From NCBI GenBank assembly GCA_003252455.1, contig QKED01000083.1, forward strand, positions 1 through 54,347: a stretch of DNA of 54,347 nt, given 5' to 3'. How positions within the stretch are numbered: the first letter of the stretch is position 1; each line of letters starts with the position of its first letter. The translations under genes were made by a program, and so were the position numbers. Origin of the DNA: Gammaproteobacteria bacterium (GTDB taxonomy: Bacteria > Pseudomonadota > Gammaproteobacteria > Thiohalomonadales > Thiohalomonadaceae). The notes below the pieces were generated by a model. That model saw only the letters and a list, made by a program, of their open reading frames with translations, had not been told where the DNA came from and made no database searches. Positions 1 through 9,077 of the stretch are shown here, piece by piece.

Positions 1-972
1 GTGGCGATGGTTTGGCTGGAGGGGATGGGGGGGGGCGACGCCCTCTGGCTTACGCTGACCACAGTGACCACCGTCGGTTACGGCGACCTCTCCGCGCACA
101 CCACTGCCGGGCGCGCCGCCACCGTGCTGCTGCTCTATCTGGGCGGCATCTTCGTGCTGGCCAAGAGCGCTGGCGACTACTTTGAATACCGCACCGAGAA
201 GCGCCTGCGCAAGTTGCGCGGCGAGTGGGATTGGGACATGCAAAATCACATCCTCATCATCAACACCCCGACGCACAACGGCGAGCGCTACTTCGCCACC
301 CTCATCCAACAGTTGCGCAGCAGCGAGCGCTTTCGCGCCCACCCGGTGGAACTGGTGACCACCCAGTTCCCCGAAGGGTTGCCCGAGAGCCTCAGCGCAC
401 TCGGCGAGGTGGTGCACTTCCACGGCCTGGCCTCCGACCCGGAGACGCTACGGGTGGTGGATGCGGCGCAGGCGGCGGTGGTCATCGTCCTCGCGCACGA
501 TGAGCACGACCCCGCCGCCGATAGTTGGACCTTCGATATCCTCCACCGCCTGCGCGACGCCCAGGTCGAGGGTACGGTTCTGGCCGAGTGCGTGGATGAC
601 CGCAACCGTGCCCGCCTGCTCGCCGCTGGGGCCGACCTGGTACTGCGCCCGATGCGCTCCTATCCGGAGATGATCGTGCGGGGTCTGGTCGCCCCCGGTG
701 CGGAGCAGATTATCGAAAATATGTTCACCTCGGCGAACGACGAGTACGCCCGCTTCGACCTCACAGTGAGCGGCCTCACCTGGGCCGAGCTGGTGACCCG
801 GGTAGTCCAGGCCGACTGCGGCCTGCCCGTGGCCTACGTGGCGCTCGACCAAGAGTTGGTCACAAATCCCCCTGCCAACCACCCTGTCGACGCCTGCGCC
901 CTGCTGCTCATGGTGCGCGATGAGCATCGCACCCAGCTCGACGAGTTGCGTGCCGCCCTCGCCACCCGCTAG
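1..972 (+). CDS. Potassium channel / RCK-domain protein (5' end cut by window)
   Basis: This is probably the C-terminal part of a two-helix potassium channel. Its frame is open at base 1, so the GTG there is not a trustworthy start and the first membrane helix probably lies outside. Residues 24-29 of the visible part are TVGYGD, the K+ selectivity filter. A hydrophobic second helix follows (about residues 38-56), then a cytoplasmic region resembling a TrkA-N/RCK domain from about residue 78. The usual glycine-rich GxGxxG nucleotide loop is absent: the first strand reads HILIINTPTHNG. The regulatory domain may therefore bind a different ligand or none. It lies directly upstream of a lipoprotein and a DUF350 membrane protein, a combination seen with this type of channel. 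K+ channel identity is firm from the filter; ligand control is inference. Confidence 0.85.
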   Translation: MAMVWLEGMGGGDALWLTLTTVTTVGYGDLSAHTTAGRAATVLLLYLGGIFVLAKSAGDYFEYRTEKRLRKLRGEWDWDMQNHILIINTPTHNGERYFATLIQQLRSSERFRAHPVELVTTQFPEGLPESLSALGEVVHFHGLASDPETLRVVDAAQAAVVIVLAHDEHDPAADSWTFDILHRLRDAQVEGTVLAECVDDRNRARLLAAGADLVLRPMRSYPEMIVRGLVAPGAEQIIENMFTSANDEYARFDLTVSGLTWAELVTRVVQADCGLPVAYVALDQELVTNPPANHPVDACALLLMVRDEHRTQLDELRAALATR

Positions 973-999
973 ATGCCCCGAACCTTAAGGAACCTACCC

Positions 1000-2103
1000 A
1001 TGCAAATGACCCTGCAGACTACCCCTGTCGCCGCCTCGGGACGCGGGCAGCGTTGGGGCCTCTGGCCGCTGACGCTGCTGCTGCTGCTCGCCCTGCTCAG
1101 CGGGTGTACCAACGAGTATCAGCTCGACCTGGACAAACGCCTGCCCGAGACCCGGCAGCGGATCGACGCCCTGGCCAGTCAGCTCGACGGCGCCAAGCTG
1201 ACCAATGTCGCGCTGGTGCGCAGCTATGCCGAGCAACTGAAGAAGCTCAAGCCCGAGCTGCTCGAACCCGCTGAGCTGTTGGCCAAGGAGGCGACCTCGG
1301 ACGGCAATCTCTATACCAGCCTACGGCAGCGTCTGCAGCAGGTACCGACCACCGCGGACAATCGCGACCAGTATCTCCCGGCCTTCCAGGAGTTGCAGTC
1401 GCTGTGGGCCGCCAGCGACCCGGTGGTGTTCAACGACGCCCTGCTCGATGTGGTCAACACCCTCGCCGACCTCTCCGGCGGCGCGCTCGCGCGCATCAAC
1501 GTGCCCAAAGACTCGCGCACCGCGCAGCTGGAGGGGCAGCAAGGGCAGGTGCCCATGAGCTATCTGGTGGGCAACCCTGCCTATGGCGAGTGGAAGACCG
1601 ACTCCTCCGGCCAATCCTTCTGGTCCTGGTACGGCCAGTACCGCCTTATGTCCGACCTCATCGGTGGGACCTCTGGCGGCCGTTACCACTATGGCAGCGT
1701 GAGCTACGACGACTGGTACTCGCGCCCGCGTTATAGCTACTACCACGACTATGGCCGCACCACCTACGGCAGTGTCCGGGACCGCTCCAGTTGGAGCAGC
1801 CAAGGGGCGAAGAAGTACGCCTCGGTCGCGCCACAGAAGAGCTACGCCAGTGTCGCCGGAGAGAAACGTGTGAGCAGTTACAGCACCATGCGCAGTAGCA
1901 CCGGCGGCACCTCCACCAACTACGGCACCATGCGCAGCGGCAGTGCCAGCACTGCCTCCAGTTCCAGCAGCAGCTACGCATCGGGTTCGAGTAGTTCCAG
2001 CTCCAGCTCCAGCTCCAGCAGCGGTGCCAAGCGCACCTCATCCTTCTTCGGCAGTAGTGCGCGCGGTACCAGCAGTAGCCGCAGCGGCTCCGGCGGCAAG
2101 TAA
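1000..2103 (+). CDS. Ser/Gly-rich lipoprotein of the K+ channel-DUF350 locus
   Basis: Predicted lipoprotein of 367 residues. I chose ATG 1000 over the in-frame ATG at 973 because TAAGG sits 9 bases upstream and the protein then starts with a proper lipoprotein signal: basic residues, a Leu-rich core and the lipobox L-S-G-C (Cys at about residue 36). The mature N-terminal half is charged and helical. The C-terminal half is low complexity, rich in Tyr, Ser, Gly and Arg, with a run of 12 Ser encoded partly by a TCCAGC hexamer repeat at about 1996-2019. The basic Ser/Gly tail and a G-N-P-A-Y-G stretch recall YgiB/YjfM-type lipoproteins (DUF1190), which occur near DUF350 genes in enterobacteria. 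That similarity is by eye only. It is likely cotranscribed with the channel, whose stop touches the upstream ATG. Function unknown. Confidence 0.75.
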   Translation: MQMTLQTTPVAASGRGQRWGLWPLTLLLLLALLSGCTNEYQLDLDKRLPETRQRIDALASQLDGAKLTNVALVRSYAEQLKKLKPELLEPAELLAKEATSDGNLYTSLRQRLQQVPTTADNRDQYLPAFQELQSLWAASDPVVFNDALLDVVNTLADLSGGALARINVPKDSRTAQLEGQQGQVPMSYLVGNPAYGEWKTDSSGQSFWSWYGQYRLMSDLIGGTSGGRYHYGSVSYDDWYSRPRYSYYHDYGRTTYGSVRDRSSWSSQGAKKYASVAPQKSYASVAGEKRVSSYSTMRSSTGGTSTNYGTMRSGSASTASSSSSSYASGSSSSSSSSSSSSGAKRTSSFFGSSARGTSSSRSGSGGK

Positions 2104-2137
2104 CTCACCGATTTCAAGCTTTAGGGAGATTATTCAC

Positions 2138-3028
2138 ATGACATACGTAGTACTTCAGGACGCCGCGTGGACCTACTACCTGGTGGACTTCATCGTGGTG
2201 ATGGCCATCATCACCGGCCTGCGCCTCTTCTCGGGTAGCGTCGCCAACGTCTCGCTCAAGGAGGTGCTCACCGAACACGACAACGGTGCCATGGGTATCT
2301 CCATGGCCGGTATGCTGGTCGGTGTCTCCATCATGTTGATGGGGGCCGTGGCCGGTGACGCCGGTGCCACCCTCGGGGCCGAGGCGCTGTTGATGGTGAT
2401 CTACGGTGTGGTCGGTATCTTGCTGATGTGGGTCACACGCCAACTCTTCGACAAGCTCTCCATGCCCGGGCTCTCCATGCATGCGGAGATCATGAAGGAC
2501 AACCGTGCCGCCGGTCTGGTGGATGCAGGCAACATGATCGCCACCGCGCTCATCGTGCGTGCGGTGATGAGTTGGGTCGACGGCTCTAGCTGGCTCGGTC
2601 TCGGTATCGTGCTGGTCGGTTACCTGGTCTCGCAGTTGGTCTTGGTGGCTGCCACCCTCTACCGGCGCAGCGTCTTCCGCCGTCGCCACCCCAATAGCAG
2701 CCTGGACGAGGCGATCAAGGCCGGTAACGTGGCCCTGGCGCTGCGTTTCTCCTGCTACCGTATCGGCGCCGGTCTTGCCGTCACCGCCGCCTCTGGCATC
2801 GTCATCTATCAGCCCGAGACCATCGTCATGACCCTGCTGGTCTGGACCGGTGTGGCCTTCGCCTTCTTCGCCGCCATCACCCTCATCGCCGCCGCTGCGC
2901 GCCACATCCTCCTGCCCGGGGTCAATGTGGCCGAGGAGGTGACCGACCAGCACAACATCGCTATCGGCGCCCTGGAGGGGGCGGTCTACCTTGCCATCGG
3001 CCTGGTGATGGTGGGCCTGTTCGGCTAG
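2138..3028 (+). CDS. DUF350 family inner-membrane protein
   Basis: Polytopic membrane protein of 296 residues with about eight hydrophobic helices in what looks like two similar halves, as expected for proteins with two DUF350 modules (YjfL family). The start at ATG 2138 follows AGGGAG by about 9 bases and removes a long non-homologous extension that overlaps the preceding gene. DUF350 has no settled biochemical role. It commonly sits with K+ channels, YgiB-like lipoproteins and glutathionylspermidine-synthase-like enzymes. Here it follows the channel and lipoprotein in the same direction with a 34-base gap, so one membrane-homeostasis operon is the natural reading. Any enzyme partner would lie to the left of the window. 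The family call comes from helix pattern, length and context. Confidence 0.75.
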   Translation: MTYVVLQDAAWTYYLVDFIVVMAIITGLRLFSGSVANVSLKEVLTEHDNGAMGISMAGMLVGVSIMLMGAVAGDAGATLGAEALLMVIYGVVGILLMWVTRQLFDKLSMPGLSMHAEIMKDNRAAGLVDAGNMIATALIVRAVMSWVDGSSWLGLGIVLVGYLVSQLVLVAATLYRRSVFRRRHPNSSLDEAIKAGNVALALRFSCYRIGAGLAVTAASGIVIYQPETIVMTLLVWTGVAFAFFAAITLIAAAARHILLPGVNVAEEVTDQHNIAIGALEGAVYLAIGLVMVGLFG

Positions 3029-3097
3029 ATGGGGCTATAATCCACCGCCTCGCCGCCCTGCGCGGCGGCCTCACCACCCGACAATAGGACCCCGAGC

Positions 3098-3319
3098 ATG
3101 CTGGACGATTACCTGGTCACCCTCGAAACCAAGGTGCAGAACGCGGTCGAGCTGATTGAGCTGCTGCGGATCGAGATCATGGAACTCAAGGAGGAGAACG
3201 AGTCGCTCAAAGAGGAGCGCGAGGCGTGGAAGAACCGCGTGCTCAAGGTGATCGAGCGCTTCGACGCCATCGAGCGTGAATCGGGCAGTGAAGCCCCGGC
3301 GGCGCCACAGCAAGGCTGA
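3098..3319 (+). CDS. zapB: ZapB-like coiled-coil cell-division protein
   Basis: Short 73-residue protein that is almost entirely one heptad-patterned, acidic coiled coil (about residues 5-60), with a disordered Ala/Pro tail ending in PQQG. Size and composition match the ZapB/cell-division coiled-coil family, in which ZapB bridges ZapA-FtsZ and the division-plane chromosome machinery in the cytoplasm. ATG 3098 is preceded by AGGAC at fair spacing. No zapA or other division gene is next to it. Because coiled coils are degenerate, another small coiled-coil protein cannot be excluded. Confidence 0.6.
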   Translation: MLDDYLVTLETKVQNAVELIELLRIEIMELKEENESLKEEREAWKNRVLKVIERFDAIERESGSEAPAAPQQG

Positions 3320-3387
3320 AACAGGCGGGGCGAGCGCCTGCTCGCTGGCCCGAACCGTCGCATCCGGCGTGCCCCTCAGTGGCTTGG

Positions 3388-3493
3388 TCACGGAGGATAC
3401 AGAGGGGCGAATACAATTCGTTGAAGCGCATCGAGGGCACTGATTCGCTCTCTACTGTGTAACTTATTCTCCGTGTCCTCTGTGCCTCCGTGG
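3388..3493. repeat. Short intergenic repeat with inverted ends
   Basis: The 269-bp gap between zapB and tex holds an element of about 106 bp with imperfect inverted ends. The left arm (3389-3405) is CACGGAGG then ATACAGAGG. The right arm (3477-3492) reads, on the other strand, CACGGAGG then CACAGAGG. A further ACACGGAG extends the right arm inward. Purine-rich CACGGAGGCACAGAGG motifs of this kind recur between genes in many bacterial genomes and often give spurious short ORFs. No protein is encoded and no second copy was seen in this window. Confidence 0.55.
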
Positions 3494-3587
3494 CCTGTTG
3501 TCGTAACCCACCCCTACCAGCTAACGGGTCCGTCATGGACCCGTCGTTCGTACGGCCCCAGCGGCCAACCCCAGCCCGAGGATTATC

Positions 3588-5927
3588 ATGGATATAGTGC
3601 GCACCATCGCCGAAGAGCTCGGCGTGCAACCGGCCCAGGTCGAGGCGGTCATTCGCCTGCTCGCCGAGGGGGCCACCATCCCCTTCATCGCCCGTTACCG
3701 CAAGGAGGTCCACGGCGGCCTCGACGACACCCAGCTGCGCACGCTGGACGAGCGCCTTGGTTACCTCACCGAACTCAACGAGCGTCGCGAGACGGTGCTT
3801 AAGAGTATCGAGGAACAGGGTAAGCTCACCCCGGAGCTGAAGCGCGAGATCCTCGCCGCGGATACCAAGACCCGGCTCGAAGACCTCTACCTGCCGTACA
3901 AGCAGAAACGTCGCACCAAGGCGCAGATCGCCCGCGAGGCGGGGCTGGAGCCGCTGGCCAACAACCTGCTCAGCGATCCGAACCTCACCCCTGAGGAGGT
4001 CGCGGCGAGCTTCATCGACAACGACAAGGGGGTGGCCGATGCCGCCGCCGCACTCGACGGCGCACGCCAGATCCTCATGGAGCGCTTCGCCGAAGACGCC
4101 ACCCTGGTCGGTCCGCTGCGTGAGTATCTGTGGGAGAAGGGCACCCTCAAGTCGACCCTGGTGGATGGCAAGGCGGAGGAGGGGGCCAAGTTCTCCGACT
4201 ACTTCGACTACGCCGAGCAGCTCGATAAGATCCCCTCCCACCGCGCCCTGGCGCTCTTCCGTGGGCGCAAGGAGGGGGTGCTCAACCTCACCCTGGAGAT
4301 GGCCGAAGACGAGGGCCTGAAGCCGATGGAGCCGGGCATCATGGAGCGCAAGATCGCCGCCCACGTCGGCATCAAGGAGCAGGGCCGTCCCGCCGACAAG
4401 TGGCTGCGCGATACCGTGCGCTGGGCCTGGCGCGTGAAGATCCTCACCCACCTCGACACCGACCTCAAAGGGCGCATGCGCGACGGTGCCGAGGAGGAGG
4501 CGATCAAGGTCTTCGCCACCAATCTGCACGACCTGCTGCTCGCCGCCCCGGCGGGCCCGCGCGCCACCCTCGGCCTCGACCCCGGTCTGCGCACCGGCGT
4601 CAAGGTCGCAGTGGTCGACAGCACCGGCAAGCTGGTCGACACCGCCACCATCTACCCCCACGTGCCGAAAAACCAGTGGGAGCAGTCGGTGATGGTGCTC
4701 GCCGCGCTGTGCAAGAAGCACGCGGTGGAGCTGGTGAGCATCGGCAACGGCACCGCCTCGCGCGAGACCGACCAGCTCGCCGCCGACCTCATCAAACGCT
4801 TCCCCGAGCTGCACCTGACCAAGGTGATGGTGAGCGAGGCGGGTGCCTCGGTCTACTCCGCCTCCGAGCTGGCCGCGCGTGAGTTTCCGGAGCTGGATGT
4901 GAGCCTGCGCGGTGCCGTCTCCATCGCCCGCCGCCTGCAAGACCCGCTCGCCGAGCTGGTGAAGATCGACCCCAAATCCATCGGCGTGGGTCAGTACCAG
5001 CACGACGTCTCCCAGGTGCGCCTGGCCAAGACCCTCGATGGCGTGGTCGAGGATTGCGTGAACGGCGTCGGTGTCGATGTGAACACCGCCTCTGCGCCGC
5101 TCCTCACCCGCGTCGCCGGGCTCTCCGCCACCCTCGCCGCCAACGTGGTGAGTTATCGCGACCAGAACGGCGCCTTCAGGAGCCGTAAAGAGCTGCTCAA
5201 GGTGAGCCGCCTGGGCGAGAAGGCGTTCGAGCAGTGCGCAGGCTTCCTGCGCATCCAGGGCGGCGACAACCCACTCGACGCCTCCGCTGTACACCCGGAG
5301 GCCTACCCGGTGGTCGAGCGCATTCTGGCCAAGACCGGCAAGTCGATCCTCGATGTGATCGGCAACAGCCGCCTCATCGGTGGCCTGGCCGCCAACGACT
5401 TTGTGGATGATCGCTTCGGCGCCCCCACGGTGCAGGACATCCTGCGCGAGCTGGAGAAGCCGGGTCGCGACCCGCGCCCCGAGTTCAAGACCGCCACCTT
5501 CAAGGAGGGGGTCGAGACCCTCGCCGACCTAGAGCCGGGCATGGTGCTCGAAGGGGTGGTTACCAATGTCACCAACTTTGGCGCCTTCGTCGACATCGGT
5601 GTCCACCAGGATGGACTGGTGCACATCTCTGCCCTCTCCGACAAGTTCGTCAAGGACCCCCACGAGGTGGTCAAGGCGGGTGACGTGGTCAAGGTGAAGG
5701 TGATGGAGGTGGACATCAAGCGTCAGCGCGTCGGTCTCACCCTGCGCTTGAGTGACGACCCACGTGATGCCGCTGCCAAGGGACAGGAGCGCGGGGCCGA
5801 GCCCCAGCGCGGTGCCCAGCGACGCGGGGGCGCCGGAGCCGACAACCGACAGAACTACAACAAGGGCAGCGCACAGGCTCCTGGTAACAGTGCCATGGCC
5901 GACGCCTTCGCCAAGCTCAAGCGCTGA
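3588..5927 (+). CDS. tex: Tex family RNA-binding transcription accessory protein
   Basis: Full-length Tex (YhgF) protein of 779 residues, the usual family length. Domain order: a helical Tex N-terminal region (about 1-320), a YqgF/RNase H-like fold beginning with the [11 protein letters not shown] motif near residue 326, a helix-hairpin-helix region near 498-556 (VNTASAPLL and following), and a C-terminal S1 RNA-binding domain near 653-723 ([20 protein letters not shown]). A basic, Gln/Arg/Gly-rich tail follows. Tex binds nucleic acids and affects transcription and expression of toxin and stress genes in several species; its exact mechanism is unsettled. It stands alone: a repeat element lies upstream and a convergent porin gene downstream. 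Confidence 0.95.
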   Translation: MDIVRTIAEELGVQPAQVEAVIRLLAEGATIPFIARYRKEVHGGLDDTQLRTLDERLGYLTELNERRETVLKSIEEQGKLTPELKREILAADTKTRLEDLYLPYKQKRRTKAQIAREAGLEPLANNLLSDPNLTPEEVAASFIDNDKGVADAAAALDGARQILMERFAEDATLVGPLREYLWEKGTLKSTLVDGKAEEGAKFSDYFDYAEQLDKIPSHRALALFRGRKEGVLNLTLEMAEDEGLKPMEPGIMERKIAAHVGIKEQGRPADKWLRDTVRWAWRVKILTHLDTDLKGRMRDGAEEEAIKVFATNLHDLLLAAPAGPRATLGLDPGLRTGVKVAVVDSTGKLVDTATIYPHVPKNQWEQSVMVLAALCKKHAVELVSIGNGTASRETDQLAADLIKRFPELHLTKVMVSEAGASVYSASELAAREFPELDVSLRGAVSIARRLQDPLAELVKIDPKSIGVGQYQHDVSQVRLAKTLDGVVEDCVNGVGVDVNTASAPLLTRVAGLSATLAANVVSYRDQNGAFRSRKELLKVSRLGEKAFEQCAGFLRIQGGDNPLDASAVHPEAYPVVERILAKTGKSILDVIGNSRLIGGLAANDFVDDRFGAPTVQDILRELEKPGRDPRPEFKTATFKEGVETLADLEPGMVLEGVVTNVTNFGAFVDIGVHQDGLVHISALSDKFVKDPHEVVKAGDVVKVKVMEVDIKRQRVGLTLRLSDDPRDAAAKGQERGAEPQRGAQRRGGAGADNRQNYNKGSAQAPGNSAMADAFAKLKR

Positions 5928-6038
5928 ACCGACGGTGATCGAGGGTCGCGCTTCGCGTGGCCCTTACCTCTAGCCCTGCCACCACAATTCTGCGACACGT
6001 CGCCCCTGTAGGTGCTAGACGGTCACGACCGCACAACG

Positions 6039-6072
6039 AAAAAAAAACGGGTATCCCGTGAAGGATACCCGT
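6039..6072 (-). terminator. Intrinsic terminator of the first porin gene
   Basis: On the minus strand ACGGGTATCC and GGATACCCGT form a perfect 10-bp stem (6047-6056 with 6063-6072) around a 6-base loop, followed by nine T. It lies 40 bases after the porin stop codon. Confidence 0.9.
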
Positions 6073-6111
6073 CAAACCCCTGGAAAGGTGCCTGAAGCAG
6101 GCTGAAAGTGC

Positions 6112-7164
6112 TTAGAAGCTGTGGATCAGACCCACGCCGATGGCGTTCGGGCTGCCACCGGCAGAGGTGGTGGCCGGGCCGGCGTCGCCGTGGCCACCGT
6201 TGTCGTTCAGGTTGACGCTGGAGGCGTCACCGTTGGCGACAGAGGCGTAGGAGACATACAGGGTGGTCTTCTTGGCCAGCTTGGTGAAGTAACCGATGGC
6301 GAACTTGCTGACGTCGGTGTCGTCGGCGTCGTCCCATGCGGCCATGGAGTAGTACTGGGCGCGGATGTCGCTACCGGCGCCGAGGTCGAGCTTGCCGCCG
6401 ATACCCATGGCGGAGCCGTCCTTGCCGTCGATACCCTTGTGAGCAGTCATGTTCTGCACCAGGGCAGAGACCTCGAAGCTACCGAAGTTGTAGCTACCGA
6501 CCAGACGGGTGGCGGTCTCGGCCTCGCCACCGGTGGCGTCCTTGGAGAGAGACTGGTAGCCGAGGCCGAGCATCAGGGAACCGGCCTTGTAGGTAGCGCT
6601 GAGGCTGGTGGCGGTCTGCTTGCCGTCGTCCTTGGTGTCGTCGGCGGCATCGGTCACATAGGCCAGCACGGCGCTGAAACCGCCCATCTCGGGGGTGGCG
6701 TAGGCGATGACGTTGTCGGGACGCAGATCGTAGTACTTCTTGTCCGGGTTGATCACGGTACGGCTGTCGCCCATGCCGTCACCGAAGTAGTCGACGGAGC
6801 GGCCCACGCCCTTGAAGGGGGTGTCGTGACGACCGGTGAGGATGGTACCGAAGTCACCGGCCAGGCCGACGTAGGTGTTGCGGCTCATGAAGTTGTTCTT
6901 GGAGGTCGCGCCGACGCCCACTTCACCTTCCATCTGGTAAACCAGCTTCATGCCGTTGTCCAGGTCGGAGGAGCCCTTCACGCCGAGGCGGCTGGAGTTC
7001 GTGGAGGTGGCCAGGCCGCTGTCCGGGTCGGCAGCGCTGTTGTCGTTGCTGATGCTCTCGATGGAGACGTGGATCTTACCGTAGACGGTCGGGGCGTCGG
7101 CGTGAGCGGCCAGCGGGGCGGTCAGGGCGCCAGCAACGGCAAGGGCGATCAGTTTCTTCTGCAT
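6112..7164 (-). CDS. Gram-negative trimeric porin
   Basis: Outer-membrane general porin of 350 residues. It begins with a classic signal peptide (MQKKLIALAVAGAL, cleavage after AHA at about residues 20-22). The mature protein starts with the TVYGKIHVSIE strand typical of Neisseria/Burkholderia-like porins and ends in a terminal Phe (IHSF), the signal for beta-barrel assembly. Motifs such as SRLGVKGSSDLDNGMKLVYQ and RNTYVGLAGDFGTILTGR are the usual strand and L3-loop region. It should form a passive diffusion channel. It is monocistronic, with a strong terminator downstream and an AT-rich leader of over 100 bp upstream. A second, distinct porin gene lies at 14895-15974. Confidence 0.93.
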   Translation of the reverse strand: MQKKLIALAVAGALTAPLAAHADAPTVYGKIHVSIESISNDNSAADPDSGLATSTNSSRLGVKGSSDLDNGMKLVYQMEGEVGVGATSKNNFMSRNTYVGLAGDFGTILTGRHDTPFKGVGRSVDYFGDGMGDSRTVINPDKKYYDLRPDNVIAYATPEMGGFSAVLAYVTDAADDTKDDGKQTATSLSATYKAGSLMLGLGYQSLSKDATGGEAETATRLVGSYNFGSFEVSALVQNMTAHKGIDGKDGSAMGIGGKLDLGAGSDIRAQYYSMAAWDDADDTDVSKFAIGYFTKLAKKTTLYVSYASVANGDASSVNLNDNGGHGDAGPATTSAGGSPNAIGVGLIHSF

Positions 7165-7259
7165 GGGGAGTTTCCTCTGTCATTAGGCGAATGCCGGGAA
7201 GTCGACCGCCGTGGGCGGCGAGCGGGGGCATTGTGTAGCCAGAATGTGACAGTAGGATT

Positions 7260-7300
7260 TCCCCTACATTAAAGTTGTAATAAAGCAAATAGCTGTTGCG
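7260..7300 (-). promoter_or_regulatory. AT-rich upstream region of porin 1 with a motif shared with porin 2
   Basis: On the minus strand this stretch contains TTTGCTTTATTACAACTTTA. The 9-mer ATTACAACT (7273-7281) also occurs 58 bp upstream of the second porin gene. TTGCTT could be a -35 element, but no good -10 follows at the right distance, so I call it a regulatory region rather than a defined promoter. Confidence 0.35.
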
Positions 7301-7394
7301 TCATGGCAACAGGCGTGCAGGCGCCTAGGCAGGATTACCTCTACCTAACAGCGCATTGGGGGCCGAGGCAGGATCGGCTCAGGTGACGAGGGGT

Positions 7395-7988
7395 CTAGAG
7401 GCCGTGCCAGTTGCGGCGCAGTGCCGAGAGGACGCGGTTGGGGTAGTCGAGCTTCCCCAGGCTGCCGTTGTAGCGGGCCAGGGCGCGCACCAGATTGCCC
7501 TTTTCCATATCCAGGTAGTAGCGCAAGATGGTGCAGCCAAAGCGCAGATTGGTGTGCGCGTCGAAGAGGTCGTCGCCGGAGCGCCCGATCTCCTTGAGCC
7601 AAAACGGCATGATCTGCATCAGGCCACGGGCGCCGCTTTTGGAGACGGCGAAGCGGTCGAAGTTGCTCTCTACCTCGATCACGGCGAGCACCAGTTCGGG
7701 TTCGAGACGCGCCCTGCGGGCCTCGAAATAGACGTGCCGCAACAGCTCCAGACGCTTCTCCTTATCCGAGATGCGTTGGTCGAGGCGGCTCGACATATCG
7801 AACAGCCACACCTCGGCATCCAGTTCGTTGCCCACGGCCTCGGGGTTGGAGAGGGCACTTACCAGCAGGGTGCGTAGCGCCTCATCCAGCGGCTCGCGGT
7901 CGTCGTCGGCGTGCACCGGGCCCACTGCACTCCACAGCAGGGCGAGGAGGGTGAGGTAACGCAGGAGGGCAGTGAGCGGTGCGGTCAT
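7395..7988 (-). CDS. Exported lytic transglycosylase (SLT fold)
   Basis: Peptidoglycan lytic transglycosylase of 197 residues. I chose ATG 7988 over a GTG 57 bases upstream because it opens directly into a signal peptide (MTAPLTALLRYLTLLALLWS, cleavage near VHA). The SLT domain fills the second half: AVIEVESNFDRFAVS carries the catalytic Glu, followed by GARGLMQIMP, the NLRFG motif and the ALARYNGS motif, all hallmarks of Slt70/MltC/MltE-type enzymes. These cleave the MurNAc-GlcNAc bond to 1,6-anhydro products in the periplasm. There is no lipobox, so it is probably soluble. It sits alone between the porin and the divergent HD-domain gene. Confidence 0.9.
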   Translation of the reverse strand: MTAPLTALLRYLTLLALLWSAVGPVHADDDREPLDEALRTLLVSALSNPEAVGNELDAEVWLFDMSSRLDQRISDKEKRLELLRHVYFEARRARLEPELVLAVIEVESNFDRFAVSKSGARGLMQIMPFWLKEIGRSGDDLFDAHTNLRFGCTILRYYLDMEKGNLVRALARYNGSLGKLDYPNRVLSALRRNWHGL

Positions 7989-8196
7989 GTTGCGGTGTAG
8001 GTCGATGGAGGTCTGGCCATTATAAGGGAGCGCCACACTCCTCACCAGTAAAGGGCTCGCTCGCCTGTCAGCCTAGGATTAGGTGGTTTAAATCACGTAA
8101 TCGTCACTATTCGAGATGGCTCGCCCCCTGCGTATCGTTATACTGTGCGGACGGCGTGGATGGGGGCAGAGGGGTCCCCGCGCCAAAGGAGGATGA

Positions 8197-9072
8197 GTGA
8201 TCAACTTTCAACAAGAGGCGATCGATCGCTTCATTGCCGATCTCAAGCGCAACTATCAAGAGACCTACGGTCTCGATGAGCCCGAGTATGGGAATGTGCT
8301 TGCCTGGGTCGGTCAGTTGGCGCTGGAGAACATCTCCAACACCGATGCCCTCTACCATAACATGGAGCACACCATGCTCGTGGCCCAAGTGGCCCAGGCG
8401 GTGCTACGCGGCAAGCACCTGCGTGAGGGGGGGGTAAAGCCCCTCGATTGGCTCCACTGCATCACCGCCTCCCTGTGTCACGATATCGGTTACGTACGCG
8501 GCATCTGCCGTGCCGACCGTGAGGGGGTCTACGCCACGGGCGTGGCGGACGCCCTGGTGAGCATCCCGGATGGCGGCACCGACGCCTCCCTTACCCCTTA
8601 CCATGTGGATCGCAGTCAGCTCTTCGTGCGTGAGCGTTTTCAGGAGATCAGCATCGCGAGATTCGATGTGGAGCAGGTCTGTCGCTACATCGAGGGGACC
8701 CGCTTTGCCGGTGCTGAGCTGGATGAGAACGAAGACACCTTTGACTATCCGGCCCTGGTGCGCGCCTCCGACTTCATCGGCCAACTGGGTGATCCACACT
8801 ACCTACGTAAGATCCCGGCGCTCTACTACGAGTTCCACGAGTGTGGTTTCAATCAATTGATGGGCTATGCCAATCCCAACCAGATGCGTAGCTCCTATGC
8901 ACGCTTCTTCTGGGCCAGCGTTGCACCACGCATCCAGGGGGCGCTGCACTATCTGGGTATCAGCTACGAGGGGCGGCAGTGGATCAGCTCCCTCTACGCC
9001 CATGTCTTCTCCGTCGAGCATGGCGGCTCGGTACAGACCGTGCGTGAGCGCAAGGCCGTGATCTACGAGTAA
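8197..9072 (+). CDS. HD-domain metal-dependent phosphohydrolase, PDE-like
   Basis: Cytoplasmic protein of 291 residues. Y53-H54-N55-x-x-H58 resembles the metal-binding signature of class I cyclic-nucleotide phosphodiesterases, and H95-D96 in SLCHDIGY gives the HD pair. The rest is helical, with no receiver, GAF or membrane segment. The frame requires the GTG start at 8197. A strong AAAGGAGG (8186-8192) sits only 4 bases upstream, and an ATG at 8193 belongs to another frame. The likely role is hydrolysis of a phosphoester, possibly a nucleotide; the substrate is unknown. It is alone, with a convergent gene 5 bases downstream. Confidence 0.75.
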   Translation: MINFQQEAIDRFIADLKRNYQETYGLDEPEYGNVLAWVGQLALENISNTDALYHNMEHTMLVAQVAQAVLRGKHLREGGVKPLDWLHCITASLCHDIGYVRGICRADREGVYATGVADALVSIPDGGTDASLTPYHVDRSQLFVRERFQEISIARFDVEQVCRYIEGTRFAGAELDENEDTFDYPALVRASDFIGQLGDPHYLRKIPALYYEFHECGFNQLMGYANPNQMRSSYARFFWASVAPRIQGALHYLGISYEGRQWISSLYAHVFSVEHGGSVQTVRERKAVIYE

Positions 9073-9077
9073 GCGCC

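Noticed and set aside
3243-5294. 683-aa ORF antisense to tex
   Set aside because: Shadow frame of a GC-rich gene; the plus-strand Tex has complete domains.
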